In this document: positions 28,724 to 38,271 of the stretch, piece by piece
How positions within the stretch are numbered: position 1 is the first letter of the stretch
How the letters are laid out: each line of letters begins with the position of its first letter
From: Usitatibacter palustris
GTDB lineage: Bacteria; Pseudomonadota; Gammaproteobacteria; Burkholderiales; Usitatibacteraceae
Direction: 5' to 3'
DNA length: 64,000 bases
NCBI RefSeq assembly: GCF_013003985.1
Contig: NZ_CP053073.1
Location: 3,162,001-3,226,000 of the forward strand
The notes under the pieces: generated by a model
Seen by the model: only the letters and a program-made list of their open reading frames with translations
Told to the model about the DNA's origin: nothing
Database searches by the model: none
Made by a program: the position numbers and the translations under genes

Positions 28724-29686
28724 CTATTTGACGAGCCCCTTCTCCTTGAAATACCGCAGCGCACCAGGGTGGAAGGGAATCGGCGAGGCGCCGGTCATCT
28801 GGTTCGCGAGCTCGAGGAAGGACGCGTCCTTGTGGACTTTCACGATCTCGTCCTTCTTCTCGAAGAGGAGCTTCGTGATCTCGTAGGCGAGCTTCTCGTC
28901 CGTGTTCTCCGGAATCACCAGCAGGTTCCACACGTCCACGTTGGTCGTGTCGCGCGTCTCGCCCGGATAGGCGTTGGCAAGGATCTTGTTCTTCACGTAG
29001 ATCGGGCCGTACTTCTGGCGCATCACCTCGGCCGCGTCGCCGTGGTCGATCAGCTTGATCTTCTTGCCCGGGGTGGCCGCGAGATCCGTGAGCGAAGGCG
29101 TGGGAACGCCGCCGACCCACGACAGCGCGTCGATCTTGCCGTCCTTGAGCGCGTTCACGCTCTCGGCGACCGACAGGCGCTCGCGCGTCACGTCCTTGTT
29201 GGGATCGAGGCCGCTCGCCTCGAGCAGGCGCATCGACATCACTTCCGTGCCGCTCACCGGCGCGCCCGTGGAGATCCGCTTGCCCTTGAGGTCGCTCATC
29301 TTGTTGATGCCCGTGCCCTCGACCGTCACGACGTGCATGCGGTTCGGATAGAACACGACCAGGGTGCGCAGCGGGACCTTGTTGTCCTTGAACTTGTCGA
29401 GGCCGTTGTAGGCATCCCACGCGGAATCGGCCATCGTGAAGCCTATTTCCGACTTGCCGCCCTTGATGAGCTGCAGGTTCGCGACCGAGCCGGCGGTGAC
29501 TTCCGCCGTCGCATCGACATTGGGGATGTATTTCGAAAGCAGGGCAGCGATACCGCCACCCAGGGGGTAGTAAACGCCGCCGGTGCCACCGGTACCGATC
29601 GAAAGGCGGGTCTTCTGCTGTGCGTGACCCGTGGCGAGGCCCAATACGGCGACCAACCCCACGAGCGCAGAAAGGGCTCGATTCAT
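28724..29686 (-). CDS. TAXI-family TRAP transporter solute receptor
   Basis: This 320-residue exported receptor has a signal peptide (about 1-22, ending GHA) and begins [18 protein letters not shown], the hallmark of TAXI receptors. They bind small carboxylates or amino acids, such as glutamate, for TRAP permeases. No TRAP permease gene is adjacent, so this is an orphan receptor. The start with GGAGGAGCACC in front is preferred over an upstream in-frame ATG. It is divergent from pntA. Confidence 0.9.
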   Translation of the reverse strand: MNRALSALVGLVAVLGLATGHAQQKTRLSIGTGGTGGVYYPLGGGIAALLSKYIPNVDATAEVTAGSVANLQLIKGGKSEIGFTMADSAWDAYNGLDKFKDNKVPLRTLVVFYPNRMHVVTVEGTGINKMSDLKGKRISTGAPVSGTEVMSMRLLEASGLDPNKDVTRERLSVAESVNALKDGKIDALSWVGGVPTPSLTDLAATPGKKIKLIDHGDAAEVMRQKYGPIYVKNKILANAYPGETRDTTNVDVWNLLVIPENTDEKLAYEITKLLFEKKDEIVKVHKDASFLELANQMTGASPIPFHPGALRYFKEKGLVK

Positions 29687-29793
29687 GGTGCTCCTCCAGT
29701 CTAGTTTTGAATGGCTTACGTCAAGAGAATAACCGATGGAGCCAGTACAATCGCTGCCGGTCCACCCATAACAAAACTTCAAGACGGAACCCC

Positions 29794-31380
29794 ATGGCCC
29801 AGCTGATCGGCGTCCCCAAGGAAGTCTTCCCCGGCGAAAAACGCGTCGCGACCGTCCCCGAGGCGATCCCGAAGCTGGCCAAGCTGGGCTTCAGCGTGGT
29901 CGTCCAGTCCGGCGCGGGCGAGGCGGCGTCCATCAGCGACGACGCATATACCGCAGCCGGAGCCAAGGTCGTCCCCGACGCCACCTCGGTCTGGTCGAGC
30001 GCCGACATCATCTTCAAGGTGCGCGCCCCCAATCCGGACGAAGTGCGGCTGATGCGCGAGGGCCAGACCCTCGTGAGCTTCATCTGGCCCGCGCAGAACC
30101 CGGACCTCCTGCAGAGCCTCGCCGCGCGCAAGGCGACCGTGCTCGCGATGGACAGCGTGCCGCGCATCTCGCGAGCCCAGAAGCTCGACGCGCTCTCCTC
30201 TATGGCCAACATCGGCGGCTACCGCGCCGTCATCGAGGCCGCCCATCATTTCGGTCGCTTCTTCACCGGGCAGATCACGGCCGCGGGCAAGGTGCCGCCT
30301 GCGAAGGTCTTCGTGATCGGCGCGGGCGTGGCGGGCCTCGCTGCGATCGGCGCAGCTGCGGGTCTCGGCGCCATCGTGCGCGCCAACGACACGCGGCCCG
30401 AAGTCGGCGACCAGATCAAGTCGCTCGGCGGCGAGTTCGTACCGGTCGAGTACACGGAGGAAGGCACGGGCGTGGGCGGCTACGCCAAGGTGATGAGCGA
30501 AGGCTTCCAGAAGGCGCAGCGCGAAACGTTCGCGAAGCAGGCGAAGGAAGTCGACATCATCATCACGACCGCCCTCATTCCGGGCAAGCCCGCGCCCAAG
30601 CTCATCACGGCCGAGATGGTGCAGTCGATGAAACCGGGCAGCGTCATCGTCGACATGGCCGCCGAGCAGGGCGGCAACTGCGAGCTCACGGAACCGGGCA
30701 AGGTCGTGACGAAGCACGGCGTGATCATCATCGGCTACACGGATCTCGCGAGCCGGCTGGCCACGCAGGCGAGCACGCTCTACGCGACCAACCTCTTCCG
30801 CCTTTCCGAGGACCTCTGCAAGGCGAAGGACGGCGTCTACAACGTCAATATGGAAGACGAGGTCATTCGCGGCACGACGGTCGTGAAGGATGGCGCGGTC
30901 ACGTGGCCGCCGCCTGCGCCGAAGCTTTCCGCCGCTCCCGCGAAGGCCGCGGCGAAGCCCGTGGTGGCGCCCACCGAGAAGAAGGGCCATGGCCACGGTG
31001 CGGGCGAGCCGATGGCCGCGCGCACGCTCGTGATCCTCTTCGCGGTCGCGGCGGTCGTATTCGCGCTCGTCGGCACGTATGCGCCGGCGGCCTTCCTCGG
31101 CCACTTCACCGTGTTCGTGCTCGCGTGCTTCGTGGGCTACATGGTCGTCTGGAACGTGACGCCTGCGCTGCACACGCCGCTCATGAGCGTGACCAACGCG
31201 ATCAGCAGCATCATCGTGATCGGGGCGCTGGTGCAGATCGCGCCACCGGCTGTCGCCGGGGTGACCAGGCCCGATGAACTCATACGCTGGCTCGCGGTCG
31301 CGGGCATCGCGCTCACGGCCATCAACATGTTCGGCGGCTTTGCGGTGACGCAACGCATGCTGTCCATGTTCCGGAAGTAG
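29794..31380 (+). CDS. pntA: NAD(P) transhydrogenase alpha subunit
   Basis: This 528-residue subunit of the proton-translocating transhydrogenase transfers hydride between NADH and NADP+. It has the NAD-binding dI domain (about 1-380, with [15 protein letters not shown] near 172), an Ala/Pro/Lys/His-rich linker and a dII part with four transmembrane segments (about 410-525). Single-chain PntA of full length, not split into PntAA and PntAB. pntB follows 9 bases later. Confidence 0.96.
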   Translation: MAQLIGVPKEVFPGEKRVATVPEAIPKLAKLGFSVVVQSGAGEAASISDDAYTAAGAKVVPDATSVWSSADIIFKVRAPNPDEVRLMREGQTLVSFIWPAQNPDLLQSLAARKATVLAMDSVPRISRAQKLDALSSMANIGGYRAVIEAAHHFGRFFTGQITAAGKVPPAKVFVIGAGVAGLAAIGAAAGLGAIVRANDTRPEVGDQIKSLGGEFVPVEYTEEGTGVGGYAKVMSEGFQKAQRETFAKQAKEVDIIITTALIPGKPAPKLITAEMVQSMKPGSVIVDMAAEQGGNCELTEPGKVVTKHGVIIIGYTDLASRLATQASTLYATNLFRLSEDLCKAKDGVYNVNMEDEVIRGTTVVKDGAVTWPPPAPKLSAAPAKAAAKPVVAPTEKKGHGHGAGEPMAARTLVILFAVAAVVFALVGTYAPAAFLGHFTVFVLACFVGYMVVWNVTPALHTPLMSVTNAISSIIVIGALVQIAPPAVAGVTRPDELIRWLAVAGIALTAINMFGGFAVTQRMLSMFRK

Positions 31381-31389
31381 GAGAGAGAC

Positions 31390-32808
31390 ATGACCTCGAG
31401 CCTGGCCACTGTCTCCTACATCGCCGCGATCATCCTCTTCATCCTGAGCCTCGGCGGTCTCTCCAATCCCGAAACCTCGCGGCGCGGCAACCTGTACGGA
31501 ATGATCGGCATGGCGATCGCCGTGCTCGCCACCGTGTTCGGCCCGCGCGTGACGCCGGCGGGCATCGCGTGGGTTGCCATCGCCCTCGTCGTCGGCGGCG
31601 CGATCGGCCTGTATCTCGCGCGCACCGTGAAGATGACGCAGATGCCCGAGCTGGTCGCATTCATGCACAGCCTCGTGGGCCTGGTCGCCGTGCTCGTCGG
31701 TTACGCGAGCTACATCGATCCGTCTGCCACGGCGGGCATGACGGGCGCTGAAGTCGCGATCCATCACATCGAGGTGTATGTCGGCGTGCTGATCGGCGCG
31801 GTCACGCTCTCCGGTTCGGTGATCGCGTTCGGCAAGCTCTCGGGGCGCATCAGCGGCAAGCCGCTGCTGTTGCCGGCGCGCCATTGGCTGAACCTCATCG
31901 GCCTGCTCGTGGTGCTCTATTACGGGTTCGTGTTCCTCAAGGCGCCGACGATCGACGCGGGCATGGTGCCCATCGTCGTGATGACGGTGATCGCGCTGCT
32001 CTTCGGCATCCACATGGTGATGGCGATCGGCGGTGCGGACATGCCGGTGGTGGTGTCGATGCTCAACAGCTATTCGGGCTGGGCTGCGGCGGCGACGGGC
32101 TTCATGCTGTCCAACGACCTGCTGATCGTCACGGGTGCGCTCGTCGGCTCTTCAGGCGCGATCCTCTCGTACATCATGTGCCGCGCGATGAACCGCAACT
32201 TCATCAGCGTGATCGCGGGCGGTTTCGGCGGCGGCGATGCGCCGAAGGCGGCGGCGGGTGATGCCGCGAAGCCCGCGGGCGAAGTCGTGTCGGTGACGGC
32301 CCACGAAACCGCGGAACTGCTGAGGGAAGCCAAGGGCGTGGTCATCATCCCGGGCTACGGCATGGCGGTCGCGCAGGCGCAGCACACGGTCTTCGAGATC
32401 ACGAAGCGGCTGCGTGAGATGGGCAAGACCGTGCGCTTCGCGATCCACCCGGTCGCAGGCCGCATGCCCGGCCACATGAACGTACTGCTGGCCGAAGCGA
32501 AGGTCCCCTACGACATCGTTTTGGAGATGGACGAGATCAACGAGGACTTCCCCGACACCGACGTCGCGATGGTGATCGGCGCGAACGACATCGTGAACCC
32601 GAGCGCGCAGGATGATCCAACCAGCCCGATCGCGGGCATGCCGGTGCTCGAAGTGTGGAAGGCGCATACGTCGATCGTGATGAAGCGCAGCATGGCCTCG
32701 GGCTACGCGGGCGTCGACAATCCGCTCTTCTACAAGGAGAACAACCGGATGCTGTTCGGCGACGCGAAGAAGATGCTCGACGAGGTGCTGGCCGCGTTGA
32801 AGGGCTGA
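31390..32808 (+). CDS. pntB: NAD(P) transhydrogenase beta subunit
   Basis: This 472-residue subunit has about nine transmembrane segments (to residue 270) and the C-terminal NADP-binding dIII domain (about 290-472) with [14 protein letters not shown] and [13 protein letters not shown]. With PntA it uses the proton gradient to form NADPH. A GAGAGA-type ribosome binding site precedes the ATG. Confidence 0.96.
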   Translation: MTSSLATVSYIAAIILFILSLGGLSNPETSRRGNLYGMIGMAIAVLATVFGPRVTPAGIAWVAIALVVGGAIGLYLARTVKMTQMPELVAFMHSLVGLVAVLVGYASYIDPSATAGMTGAEVAIHHIEVYVGVLIGAVTLSGSVIAFGKLSGRISGKPLLLPARHWLNLIGLLVVLYYGFVFLKAPTIDAGMVPIVVMTVIALLFGIHMVMAIGGADMPVVVSMLNSYSGWAAAATGFMLSNDLLIVTGALVGSSGAILSYIMCRAMNRNFISVIAGGFGGGDAPKAAAGDAAKPAGEVVSVTAHETAELLREAKGVVIIPGYGMAVAQAQHTVFEITKRLREMGKTVRFAIHPVAGRMPGHMNVLLAEAKVPYDIVLEMDEINEDFPDTDVAMVIGANDIVNPSAQDDPTSPIAGMPVLEVWKAHTSIVMKRSMASGYAGVDNPLFYKENNRMLFGDAKKMLDEVLAALKG

Positions 32809-32861
32809 GGGTCGGGCTTTCTCCGATCGCGCCTTCCCGGGCCGCGATTTTCCGAAAGTAG

Positions 32862-32875
32862 TTGACCTGGATCAG
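32862..32875. promoter_or_regulatory. FNR-type site before the PepSY/cytochrome b561 operon
   Basis: TTGACCTGGATCAG differs by one base from the TTGAY-N4-RTCAA palindrome. It lies 111 bases upstream of the PepSY gene and may place the operon under an FNR/Anr-like regulator. Confidence 0.45.
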
Positions 32876-32905
32876 GCGGGCCGCGTGCGGCCGCGCCAAC
32901 ATGCG

Positions 32906-32922
32906 ATAAGGAATCCTTAAGC
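32906..32922. promoter_or_regulatory. Candidate response-regulator box A
   Basis: ATAAGG-AATCC-TTAAGC has two similar hexamers spaced by five bases, the geometry used by OmpR/PmrA-type response regulators. It lies 64 bases before the PepSY gene, first in an operon that encodes such a regulator. A near copy is at 35804-35820. Confidence 0.5.
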
Positions 32923-32985
32923 GCGCCCCGCGATGATGGGCTCGAGGCAGCCATTCCGGCCCCGCCCATCGATGAGGAGACTCGC

Positions 32986-33246
32986 ATGAAAACCGCATTC
33001 ATCACCGCCGCCCTGCTCGCGGCCACGCCCGCGTTCGCCACGACAACCTGTCCCGACACGCCGAAGGACAAGTGGCTGCGCGCGGAAGAGATCCAGCAGC
33101 GCATGGAGAAGAAGGGCTACGAAGTACGCCGCGTGAAGAAGGAAGGCACGTGCTTCGAGGTCAAGGCGACGAAGGACGGCAAGCGCGTCGAGGTGTACGT
33201 GAATCCCGCCGACGCGGCCGTCGTGAGGGAAAAGGCGAGTTCGTGA
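32986..33246 (+). CDS. Small exported PepSY-domain protein
   Basis: This 86-residue protein has a signal peptide (about 1-18, ending AFA) and one PepSY-like unit (LRAEEIQQRMEKKGYEVRRVKKEGTCFEV). PepSY proteins next to cytochrome b561 and two-component genes are common and may sense or carry signals in the periplasm. Its stop overlaps the GTG start of the cytochrome gene. Confidence 0.8.
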   Translation: MKTAFITAALLAATPAFATTTCPDTPKDKWLRAEEIQQRMEKKGYEVRRVKKEGTCFEVKATKDGKRVEVYVNPADAAVVREKASS

Positions 33247-33803
33247 GCGCAGCGCCGCAAGCTGTGCCCGCGGTGCGTGTTTCGGTGTGGGATCCGCTCG
33301 TGCGGATCCTGCACTGGACGCTCGCGCCCGCGGTGCTGGTCGGATACGCGACCGGCGATGACGGCGGCAAGTGGCACGAGGCCCTGGGTTACGTTGCGCT
33401 CGCCGCCGCCGCGGCGCGCATTCTCTGGGGTTTCATCGGGAGCCGCCATGCCCGCTTCGCGGATTTCGTGCCGCGGCCATCACGACTGACTACCTACGTG
33501 CGCGCGCTCACCGCCCGGCGCGAACCGCGCTATGTTGGCCACAACCCCCTCGGGGGTGCGTGGATCGTGCTGATGCTGGCACTGGTGCTGGTTACCGGCG
33601 GCACCGGCTGGGCCTTGTCGCTGCTGGGCGAGGACAACTTCGAGTGGCTCGAAGACCTGCACGAGGGGCTCGCGGGGACGCTGCTCGCCGCCGCCGCCAT
33701 CCACGTCGCGGGGGTAGTGTGGGAGAGCCTTCGCCACGGCGAGAACCTGGTGCGGTCGATGTTCACCGGGCGCAAGCGGGCGCCAGGGCCGGGAGATCGC
33801 TAG
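33243..33803 (+). CDS. Cytochrome b561-family membrane protein
   Basis: This 186-residue protein has four transmembrane helices and the b-haem histidines expected of the family, for example in RILHWTLAP and KWHEALGY near the start and LHEGLAG and AIHVAG near the end. It should move electrons across the inner membrane. The GTG start overlaps the PepSY stop (GTGA), and the response-regulator gene follows at once. Confidence 0.85.
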   Translation: MSAAPQAVPAVRVSVWDPLVRILHWTLAPAVLVGYATGDDGGKWHEALGYVALAAAAARILWGFIGSRHARFADFVPRPSRLTTYVRALTARREPRYVGHNPLGGAWIVLMLALVLVTGGTGWALSLLGEDNFEWLEDLHEGLAGTLLAAAAIHVAGVVWESLRHGENLVRSMFTGRKRAPGPGDR

Positions 33804-33805
33804 CC

Positions 33806-34477
33806 ATGGGGCGCATCCTGCTGGTCGAGGACGACGCGCCGCTGGGCGAGGGCGTGAAGGCGGGGCTGGAGGATGCCGGACATGCCGTCGACTGGGTGCG
33901 CGACGGCCGCCACGGGCGCGAAGCGGTGGCCACCGGCGAGTTCAGCGCGGTGATCCTCGATCTTGGCCTGCCGCGCATGGATGGCCTGGCGGTGCTGAAG
34001 GAGATGCGCGCGGCGGGCAACACCACGCCCGTGCTGATCCTCACCGCGCGCGACACGATCGACGATCGCGTGCGCGGTCTCGACGCGGGGGCGGACGACT
34101 ACCTGGTGAAGCCGTTCGCGCTCGACGAGCTCAAGGCGCGCGTGCGTTCGCTTGCGCGCCGCGCCGTCGGCCGCGCGACGAACCGGATCCGGCACCGCGG
34201 CGTCGACGTGGACCTCGAGTCGCACCGCGTGAGTTGCAACGGCGAGCCCGTGGACCTGGCGCCGCGCGAGTACGCCGTGCTCGAGGCACTGATGGCCCAT
34301 CCCGGCCGCACGCTCACCCGCGGCCAGCTCGAGGAGCGGCTCTACCGCTGGGGCCGCGAAGTCGAGTCGAACGCGATCGAAGTCCATGTGCACCACCTTC
34401 GCGCCAAGCTCTTCCCGCAGCTGATCCGCACCGTGCGCGGCGTAGGCTATGTGATCGATGCCGAGACCGGACCGTAG
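33806..34477 (+). CDS. OmpR/QseB-type response regulator
   Basis: This 223-residue regulator has a receiver domain with the acidic pocket EDD (8-10), phospho-acceptor D52 in VILDLGLPRMDG and the K of YLVKPF. A winged-helix DNA-binding domain follows (about 125-220). It overlaps the histidine kinase gene by 20 bases. The direct hexamer repeats at 32906 and 35804 are candidate binding sites. Confidence 0.92.
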   Translation: MGRILLVEDDAPLGEGVKAGLEDAGHAVDWVRDGRHGREAVATGEFSAVILDLGLPRMDGLAVLKEMRAAGNTTPVLILTARDTIDDRVRGLDAGADDYLVKPFALDELKARVRSLARRAVGRATNRIRHRGVDVDLESHRVSCNGEPVDLAPREYAVLEALMAHPGRTLTRGQLEERLYRWGREVESNAIEVHVHHLRAKLFPQLIRTVRGVGYVIDAETGP

Positions 34478-35807
34478 CGCCCCGTCGTTGCGCGGGCGCC
34501 TGCTGGGCCTGCTCGTGGGCGGCGCACTCGGCGCCTGGGTCCTGATCGCGATCGCCACCTACTTCGACGCGCGCTTCCACACCGCACGCATGCTCGACGC
34601 GCAGCTGGTCGAGTACTCGGAGGTCCTTGGCGCGATCGCCAGCCATGAGGCACTGGAGGTCGCCGGCGCCACGACGCGCCATGATCCGGCGTACGTGCAG
34701 AACTGCACCTACCAGGTCTTTTCCCTCGAAGGCAACCTGCTGCTGCGCTCGCACGACGCGCCTAACGCCTCGCTTGCTCCCGCCGAGGGGTTCTCGGACG
34801 TGAACGCCGCTGGCGTGGACTGGCGCGCGTTCCGGCGCACCGACCGGCACAACGGCGTCGTGATCATCGTCGCCCACGGCGTGGCTGATCGCGACGAGCT
34901 TGTGCGCGGTCTCGCCATGCGCCTGATGGTGCCGCTCGCCGTCGGCCTGCCCCTGCTCGCGATCGCGCTCTGGCTCGCGGTCGCGCGCGCGCTGCGTCCG
35001 CTCGAGCAGCTCGCGCGGGAAGTGCGCAGCCGTGAACCCGGGCACCTCGCGGCGATCGCTGCGCCCGACGTCCCGAGCGAGGTCGAGCCCCTCGTCACGG
35101 CGACCAACCAGCTTTTCGCTCGGCTCGAACGCGCGTTCGAGAACGAGCGACGCTTTACCGGCGATGCCGCGCACGAGCTGCGCACGCCACTCGCCGCGCT
35201 GCGCACCCAGGCGGAGGTCGCCCTCACCACCACGAACGACGAGCGCCGCTGCCGCGCGCTCGGGCAGGTAGTGGACGGTGTCGAGCGCGCGACGCGCGTG
35301 GTGGAGCAGATGCTCACGTTGGCGCGCATGGACGCGGGCGACGCGCTCCCGGCGTTCGCGAAGGTAGACATTGCCGAGATCTGCCGCGAGGTGATACTCG
35401 AGGTCGGCGGCGACTCGCGGGACCGCGGCGTGGGCGTCCTCTTGGACGCGCAATCCCGGCCGCTCGTGCCCGGCGACCCCGTGATGCTGCTGGCGCTGCT
35501 GCGCAACCTCCTCGACAACGCGCTGCGCTTCGCTCCCGACGGCGGCCAGGTACGCGTGAGCGTGACGGTCGGCGGCGATCGCGCGCGCGTCACCGTCGAG
35601 GACTCCGGCCCCGGTGTGGCCCCCGACGTGGGCGCTCGCATCTTTGACCGCTTCTATCGCGGACCCGACGGACGCGGTCCCGGCAGCGGGCTGGGCCTTT
35701 CGATCGCCAGCCGCGTCGTCGAGTTGCACGGTGGCTCCATCGCGGCCTCGCGGAGTCCGGCCCTCGGCGGCCTTCGAATCGAGATCTCCCTTCCCGCACC
35801 GCCATAA
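34458..35807 (+). CDS. QseC-type sensor histidine kinase
   Basis: This 449-residue membrane kinase has an N-terminal transmembrane helix (about 14-35), a periplasmic sensor (about 36-155), a second helix (about 160-180), HAMP, a HisKA domain with H in GDAAHELRTPLAAL near residue 238, and an HATPase domain with N (LLRNLLDNALRF), DSGPGV and GSGLGLSI. It phosphorylates the response regulator encoded just upstream. The signal is unknown; PepSY and cytochrome b561 partners hint at redox or metal state. Confidence 0.92.
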   Translation: MPRPDRSAPSLRGRLLGLLVGGALGAWVLIAIATYFDARFHTARMLDAQLVEYSEVLGAIASHEALEVAGATTRHDPAYVQNCTYQVFSLEGNLLLRSHDAPNASLAPAEGFSDVNAAGVDWRAFRRTDRHNGVVIIVAHGVADRDELVRGLAMRLMVPLAVGLPLLAIALWLAVARALRPLEQLAREVRSREPGHLAAIAAPDVPSEVEPLVTATNQLFARLERAFENERRFTGDAAHELRTPLAALRTQAEVALTTTNDERRCRALGQVVDGVERATRVVEQMLTLARMDAGDALPAFAKVDIAEICREVILEVGGDSRDRGVGVLLDAQSRPLVPGDPVMLLALLRNLLDNALRFAPDGGQVRVSVTVGGDRARVTVEDSGPGVAPDVGARIFDRFYRGPDGRGPGSGLGLSIASRVVELHGGSIAASRSPALGGLRIEISLPAPP

Positions 35808-35820
35808 GGAATCGATAAGG
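35804..35820. promoter_or_regulatory. Candidate response-regulator box B
   Basis: ATAAGG-AATCG-ATAAGG is a perfect direct hexamer repeat with five-base spacing, overlapping the kinase stop codon and lying 53 bases before the first secreted paralogue. It closely matches box A at 32906. Confidence 0.55.
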
Positions 35821-35873
35821 CCCGGCGCGTAGCTTCGTTCCTGATTCATCCACTCGCCGAAAGGAACGCAACC

Positions 35874-36362
35874 ATGAAACGCGCCGCAACCGCACTTTGC
35901 ATCGCCGCCCTCGCAGTGAGCGCTGCCATTACCGCGTACGCTGCGGGCCCGCATTCCCAGGAACGTCATGCCGGCACGGTCCACTCCGCGTCGAACAGGC
36001 TCTCGCTCGACCAGGGCCGCAAGTGGTCCACCGACGAGGCGCTGCGCCGGTCCATGGAAGAGATCCGCGCGGCGCTCGCGCAACACCGCGACGCGATCCT
36101 GCGCGACATGCTCTCGACCGATCAGGAAAGAGCGCTCGGCCGCACGATCGAGAACCGGGTCGCCGCCATCCTCGGAGAATCGAGGCTCGAGGCGAGTGCC
36201 GCAGCGAACCTGCAGCTGGTCGTCGCCGACCTCGTACAGGCGGCCGACATACTCAAAGGCATGGCGAATCCGCACGGGCTCCGTGGCGACACCCTGGCGG
36301 TTCGCGCCACGCAGATGTACGCCACCTATTTCGAGCACCCGGGCTGGAAGCCGGTTTTCTAG
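35874..36362 (+). CDS. Exported helical protein, copy 1 of a paralogous pair
   Basis: This 162-residue protein has a signal peptide (about 1-24, ending AYA) and a helical domain. Conserved with the next gene are LDQGRKWSTDEALRRSM, the middle LQLVVADLVQAADIL and the end YATYFEHPGWK. I do not recognise the family with certainty; similar proteins are sometimes labelled DnrO. It is probably periplasmic, and lies right after the two-component genes with a candidate regulator box in front, so it is a likely target of that system. Confidence 0.68.
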   Translation: MKRAATALCIAALAVSAAITAYAAGPHSQERHAGTVHSASNRLSLDQGRKWSTDEALRRSMEEIRAALAQHRDAILRDMLSTDQERALGRTIENRVAAILGESRLEASAAANLQLVVADLVQAADILKGMANPHGLRGDTLAVRATQMYATYFEHPGWKPVF

Positions 36363-36374
36363 GAGAACGCAACC

Positions 36375-36860
36375 ATGAGACGCCACACCATCGCACTCTG
36401 GGTCGCCGTGCTCGCGCTATGCGCCGGCGTTCCCGCCTACGCAGGCACTCATTCGCACGAATCGCGCTCGCAGGAAGCGCACTCGACCTCGGGCGTGATC
36501 ACCCTCGATCGCGGCCGCAAGTGGGCCACGGACGAGCCGCTGCGCCGCCATATGGACACGATTCGCGCCGTCCTGGACGGCAAGCGCGGCGCGATCCGCG
36601 CAGGCGCACTGGACGCCGAAGCCCGGAGGCGGCTCGGCGCCGCGATCGAGAAGGAGGTCGCGGGCATCGTGGCCGATTGCAAGCTGTCACCGGCTGCCGA
36701 TGGGAACCTGCACATCGTCATCGCCGATCTGGTGGCGGCGGCGAACATCCTGCAGGACCCCGCGAAGGGGAACTCCGTGCGCGGCGCCGAGCAGGCAATC
36801 CGCGCCGCGAACCTGTACGGAGCGTACTTCGACCACCCCGGCTGGAAACGCCTCGACTGA
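36375..36860 (+). CDS. Exported helical protein, copy 2 of a paralogous pair
   Basis: This 161-residue paralogue of the preceding protein starts 12 bases after it. It has a signal peptide (about 1-24, ending AYAG) and shares LDRGRKWATDEPLRRHM near residue 42, LHIVIADLVAAANIL and the end YGAYFDHPGWK. The N-termini of both mature proteins are rich in His and Ser (THSHESRSQEAHS here), which could bind metal. No function is known. Confidence 0.68.
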   Translation: MRRHTIALWVAVLALCAGVPAYAGTHSHESRSQEAHSTSGVITLDRGRKWATDEPLRRHMDTIRAVLDGKRGAIRAGALDAEARRRLGAAIEKEVAGIVADCKLSPAADGNLHIVIADLVAAANILQDPAKGNSVRGAEQAIRAANLYGAYFDHPGWKRLD

Positions 36861-36909
36861 GGCGCTGCAGGGAGGAACGGCAGCGACGGCAAGGGCAACC
36901 AGCCTGAGC

Positions 36910-36935
36910 GAAGGGGCGGCCGACGCCACCCCTTC
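36910..36935. terminator. Terminator-like hairpin between convergent genes
   Basis: GAAGGGG and CCCCTTC flank a second short stem; TTTT follows on the plus strand. It could end transcription from the paralogue pair; the convergent XRE gene ends at its edge. Confidence 0.55.
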
Positions 36936-36936
36936 C

Positions 36937-37734
36937 TCATTTTGCCGCAGGAAGTTCCACACGACCCAGCGCCGCGGCCGTGGCCCGGTCCGCGGGAAAG
37001 AACGACTCGAGCGCAAGCTCGGCCAGCGTGACCTCCAGCGGCGTGCCGAACACCGTGGTGGTGCTGAAGAAGGAAAGCGTTCCGCCCGGCGTCCGCAGCC
37101 GGAGCGGCACGACGATCGCGTCGCGCTGCGCCTCGTGGCGCGATTCGCCCCCGGGGTAGGCAGCAAGCTCCTCGAGCAACGCGCGCAGTTCTTCCGAACC
37201 CGACATCGCCGCCTCGCGTCGCAACCGCGCGAGCAGATGCGCGCGCCACTCGGGAAGGTTCTCGATGCGCGGCGCCACGCCTTCGGGATGCAGCGAAAGG
37301 CGCAGCACATTCACCGGTGGCTGCAGCAAGTGCGGCGCCACGCCAGCAAGCAGGGGCATCACTGCACGGTTCGCCAACACGAGATTCCAGGACCGATCGA
37401 TCGCAAGCGCCGGGAAGGGCTCGTGCGCGCGCAGGATGAGTTGCACGGCCTCATGCGCGATCGCGAGCGCCGAGTCCTCGAGGCCATGCTCCGCATACGC
37501 CGGCGCGAGCCCCGCCGCGAGCAGGAGGACGTTGCGTTCCCGCAAGGGCACGTCGAGCGCCTCGGCCAGGTTGAGGAGCGTGGCGCGGCCCGGCTGCGAT
37601 CGTCCCGTCTCGACGAAGCTCAGGTGGCGCGGCGATATGCCCACGACGAGCGCCAGCTCCATCTGGCTGATTCGCCGGCGCATGCGCCATTCGCGGAGCA
37701 TCGCGCCGACATCGGGTCTGGTGGCGGTCTTCAT
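36937..37734 (-). CDS. XRE-family regulator with MmyB-like ligand domain
   Basis: This 265-residue protein has an N-terminal HTH_3 domain (LREWRMRRRISQMELALVVGISPRHLSFVETGR, shown here only by its positions 13-45) and a C-terminal MmyB/MltR-type PAS-like domain (about 100-250) with SWNLVLANRA and SFFSTTTVFGTPLEVTLAEL. Members regulate a nearby gene in response to a small hydrophobic ligand. It is divergent from a small membrane-protein gene; the perfect palindrome at 37769-37785 between them is its likely operator. Confidence 0.85.
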   Translation of the reverse strand: MKTATRPDVGAMLREWRMRRRISQMELALVVGISPRHLSFVETGRSQPGRATLLNLAEALDVPLRERNVLLLAAGLAPAYAEHGLEDSALAIAHEAVQLILRAHEPFPALAIDRSWNLVLANRAVMPLLAGVAPHLLQPPVNVLRLSLHPEGVAPRIENLPEWRAHLLARLRREAAMSGSEELRALLEELAAYPGGESRHEAQRDAIVVPLRLRTPGGTLSFFSTTTVFGTPLEVTLAELALESFFPADRATAAALGRVELPAAK

Positions 37735-37768
37735 CGAGTCATCCTTTCAGGGACGGGGGCGCCGGTCC

Positions 37769-37785
37769 ATTACCTCGCAGGTAAT
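37769..37785. promoter_or_regulatory. Candidate operator of the XRE regulator
   Basis: ATTACCT-CGC-AGGTAAT is a perfect 7+3+7 palindrome in the gap between the XRE gene and the divergent membrane-protein gene, 35 bases from one start and 69 from the other. Confidence 0.6.
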
Positions 37786-37853
37786 CGACCGCGTGTGGCG
37801 ACGCAGGGAGTATGGAACCCGCAACTCCCGACCATCAACCGCTGGAGGAATCC

Positions 37854-38261
37854 ATGTCTGCCATCACCACCTTCGCCACCGATCCCGCGATCCTTCTGCG
37901 CCGCGTACTCGTCGTCGATGCCATCACGTGCACCGCGATGGGCGTGGCTTTGCTCGCCGCCGCGACGCCCCTCTCGGCCTTGCTCAACTTGCCCGCGGGC
38001 CTTCTCCAGTACGCGGGCCTCGGGCTCCTGCCCATCGCGGCCTTCGTGGGATGGATCGCCACGCGCAGGGGCGTGTACAGCCCCGGAGTCCGTGTCGTGA
38101 TCGCCGGCAACGTGCTCTGGGCGCTCGCCAGCCTCGCCCTGGTCGCGAGCGCGTGGGTGTCGCCGAACCTGCTCGGAGAAGCCTTCATCGTCCTGCAGGC
38201 TGCGGCCGTGGTCGTGCTCGCCGTGCTGGAAGGCATTGCCCTCCATCGAACATCGGCATGA
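37854..38261 (+). CDS. Small four-helix membrane protein
   Basis: This 135-residue protein has four hydrophobic segments (about 12-40, 45-65, 75-100 and 105-128) and no signal peptide. No family is named with confidence. The start with CTGGAGGAATCC in front is preferred over an ATG 42 bases upstream. It is divergent from, and probably controlled by, the XRE regulator. Confidence 0.7.
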   Translation: MSAITTFATDPAILLRRVLVVDAITCTAMGVALLAAATPLSALLNLPAGLLQYAGLGLLPIAAFVGWIATRRGVYSPGVRVVIAGNVLWALASLALVASAWVSPNLLGEAFIVLQAAAVVVLAVLEGIALHRTSA

Positions 38262-38271
38262 CCGTGGACTG

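Noticed and set aside
29779..32013. A 744-codon open frame opposite pntAB
   Set aside because: Asp/His/Arg-rich antisense shadow; pntA and pntB are full-length on the other strand.
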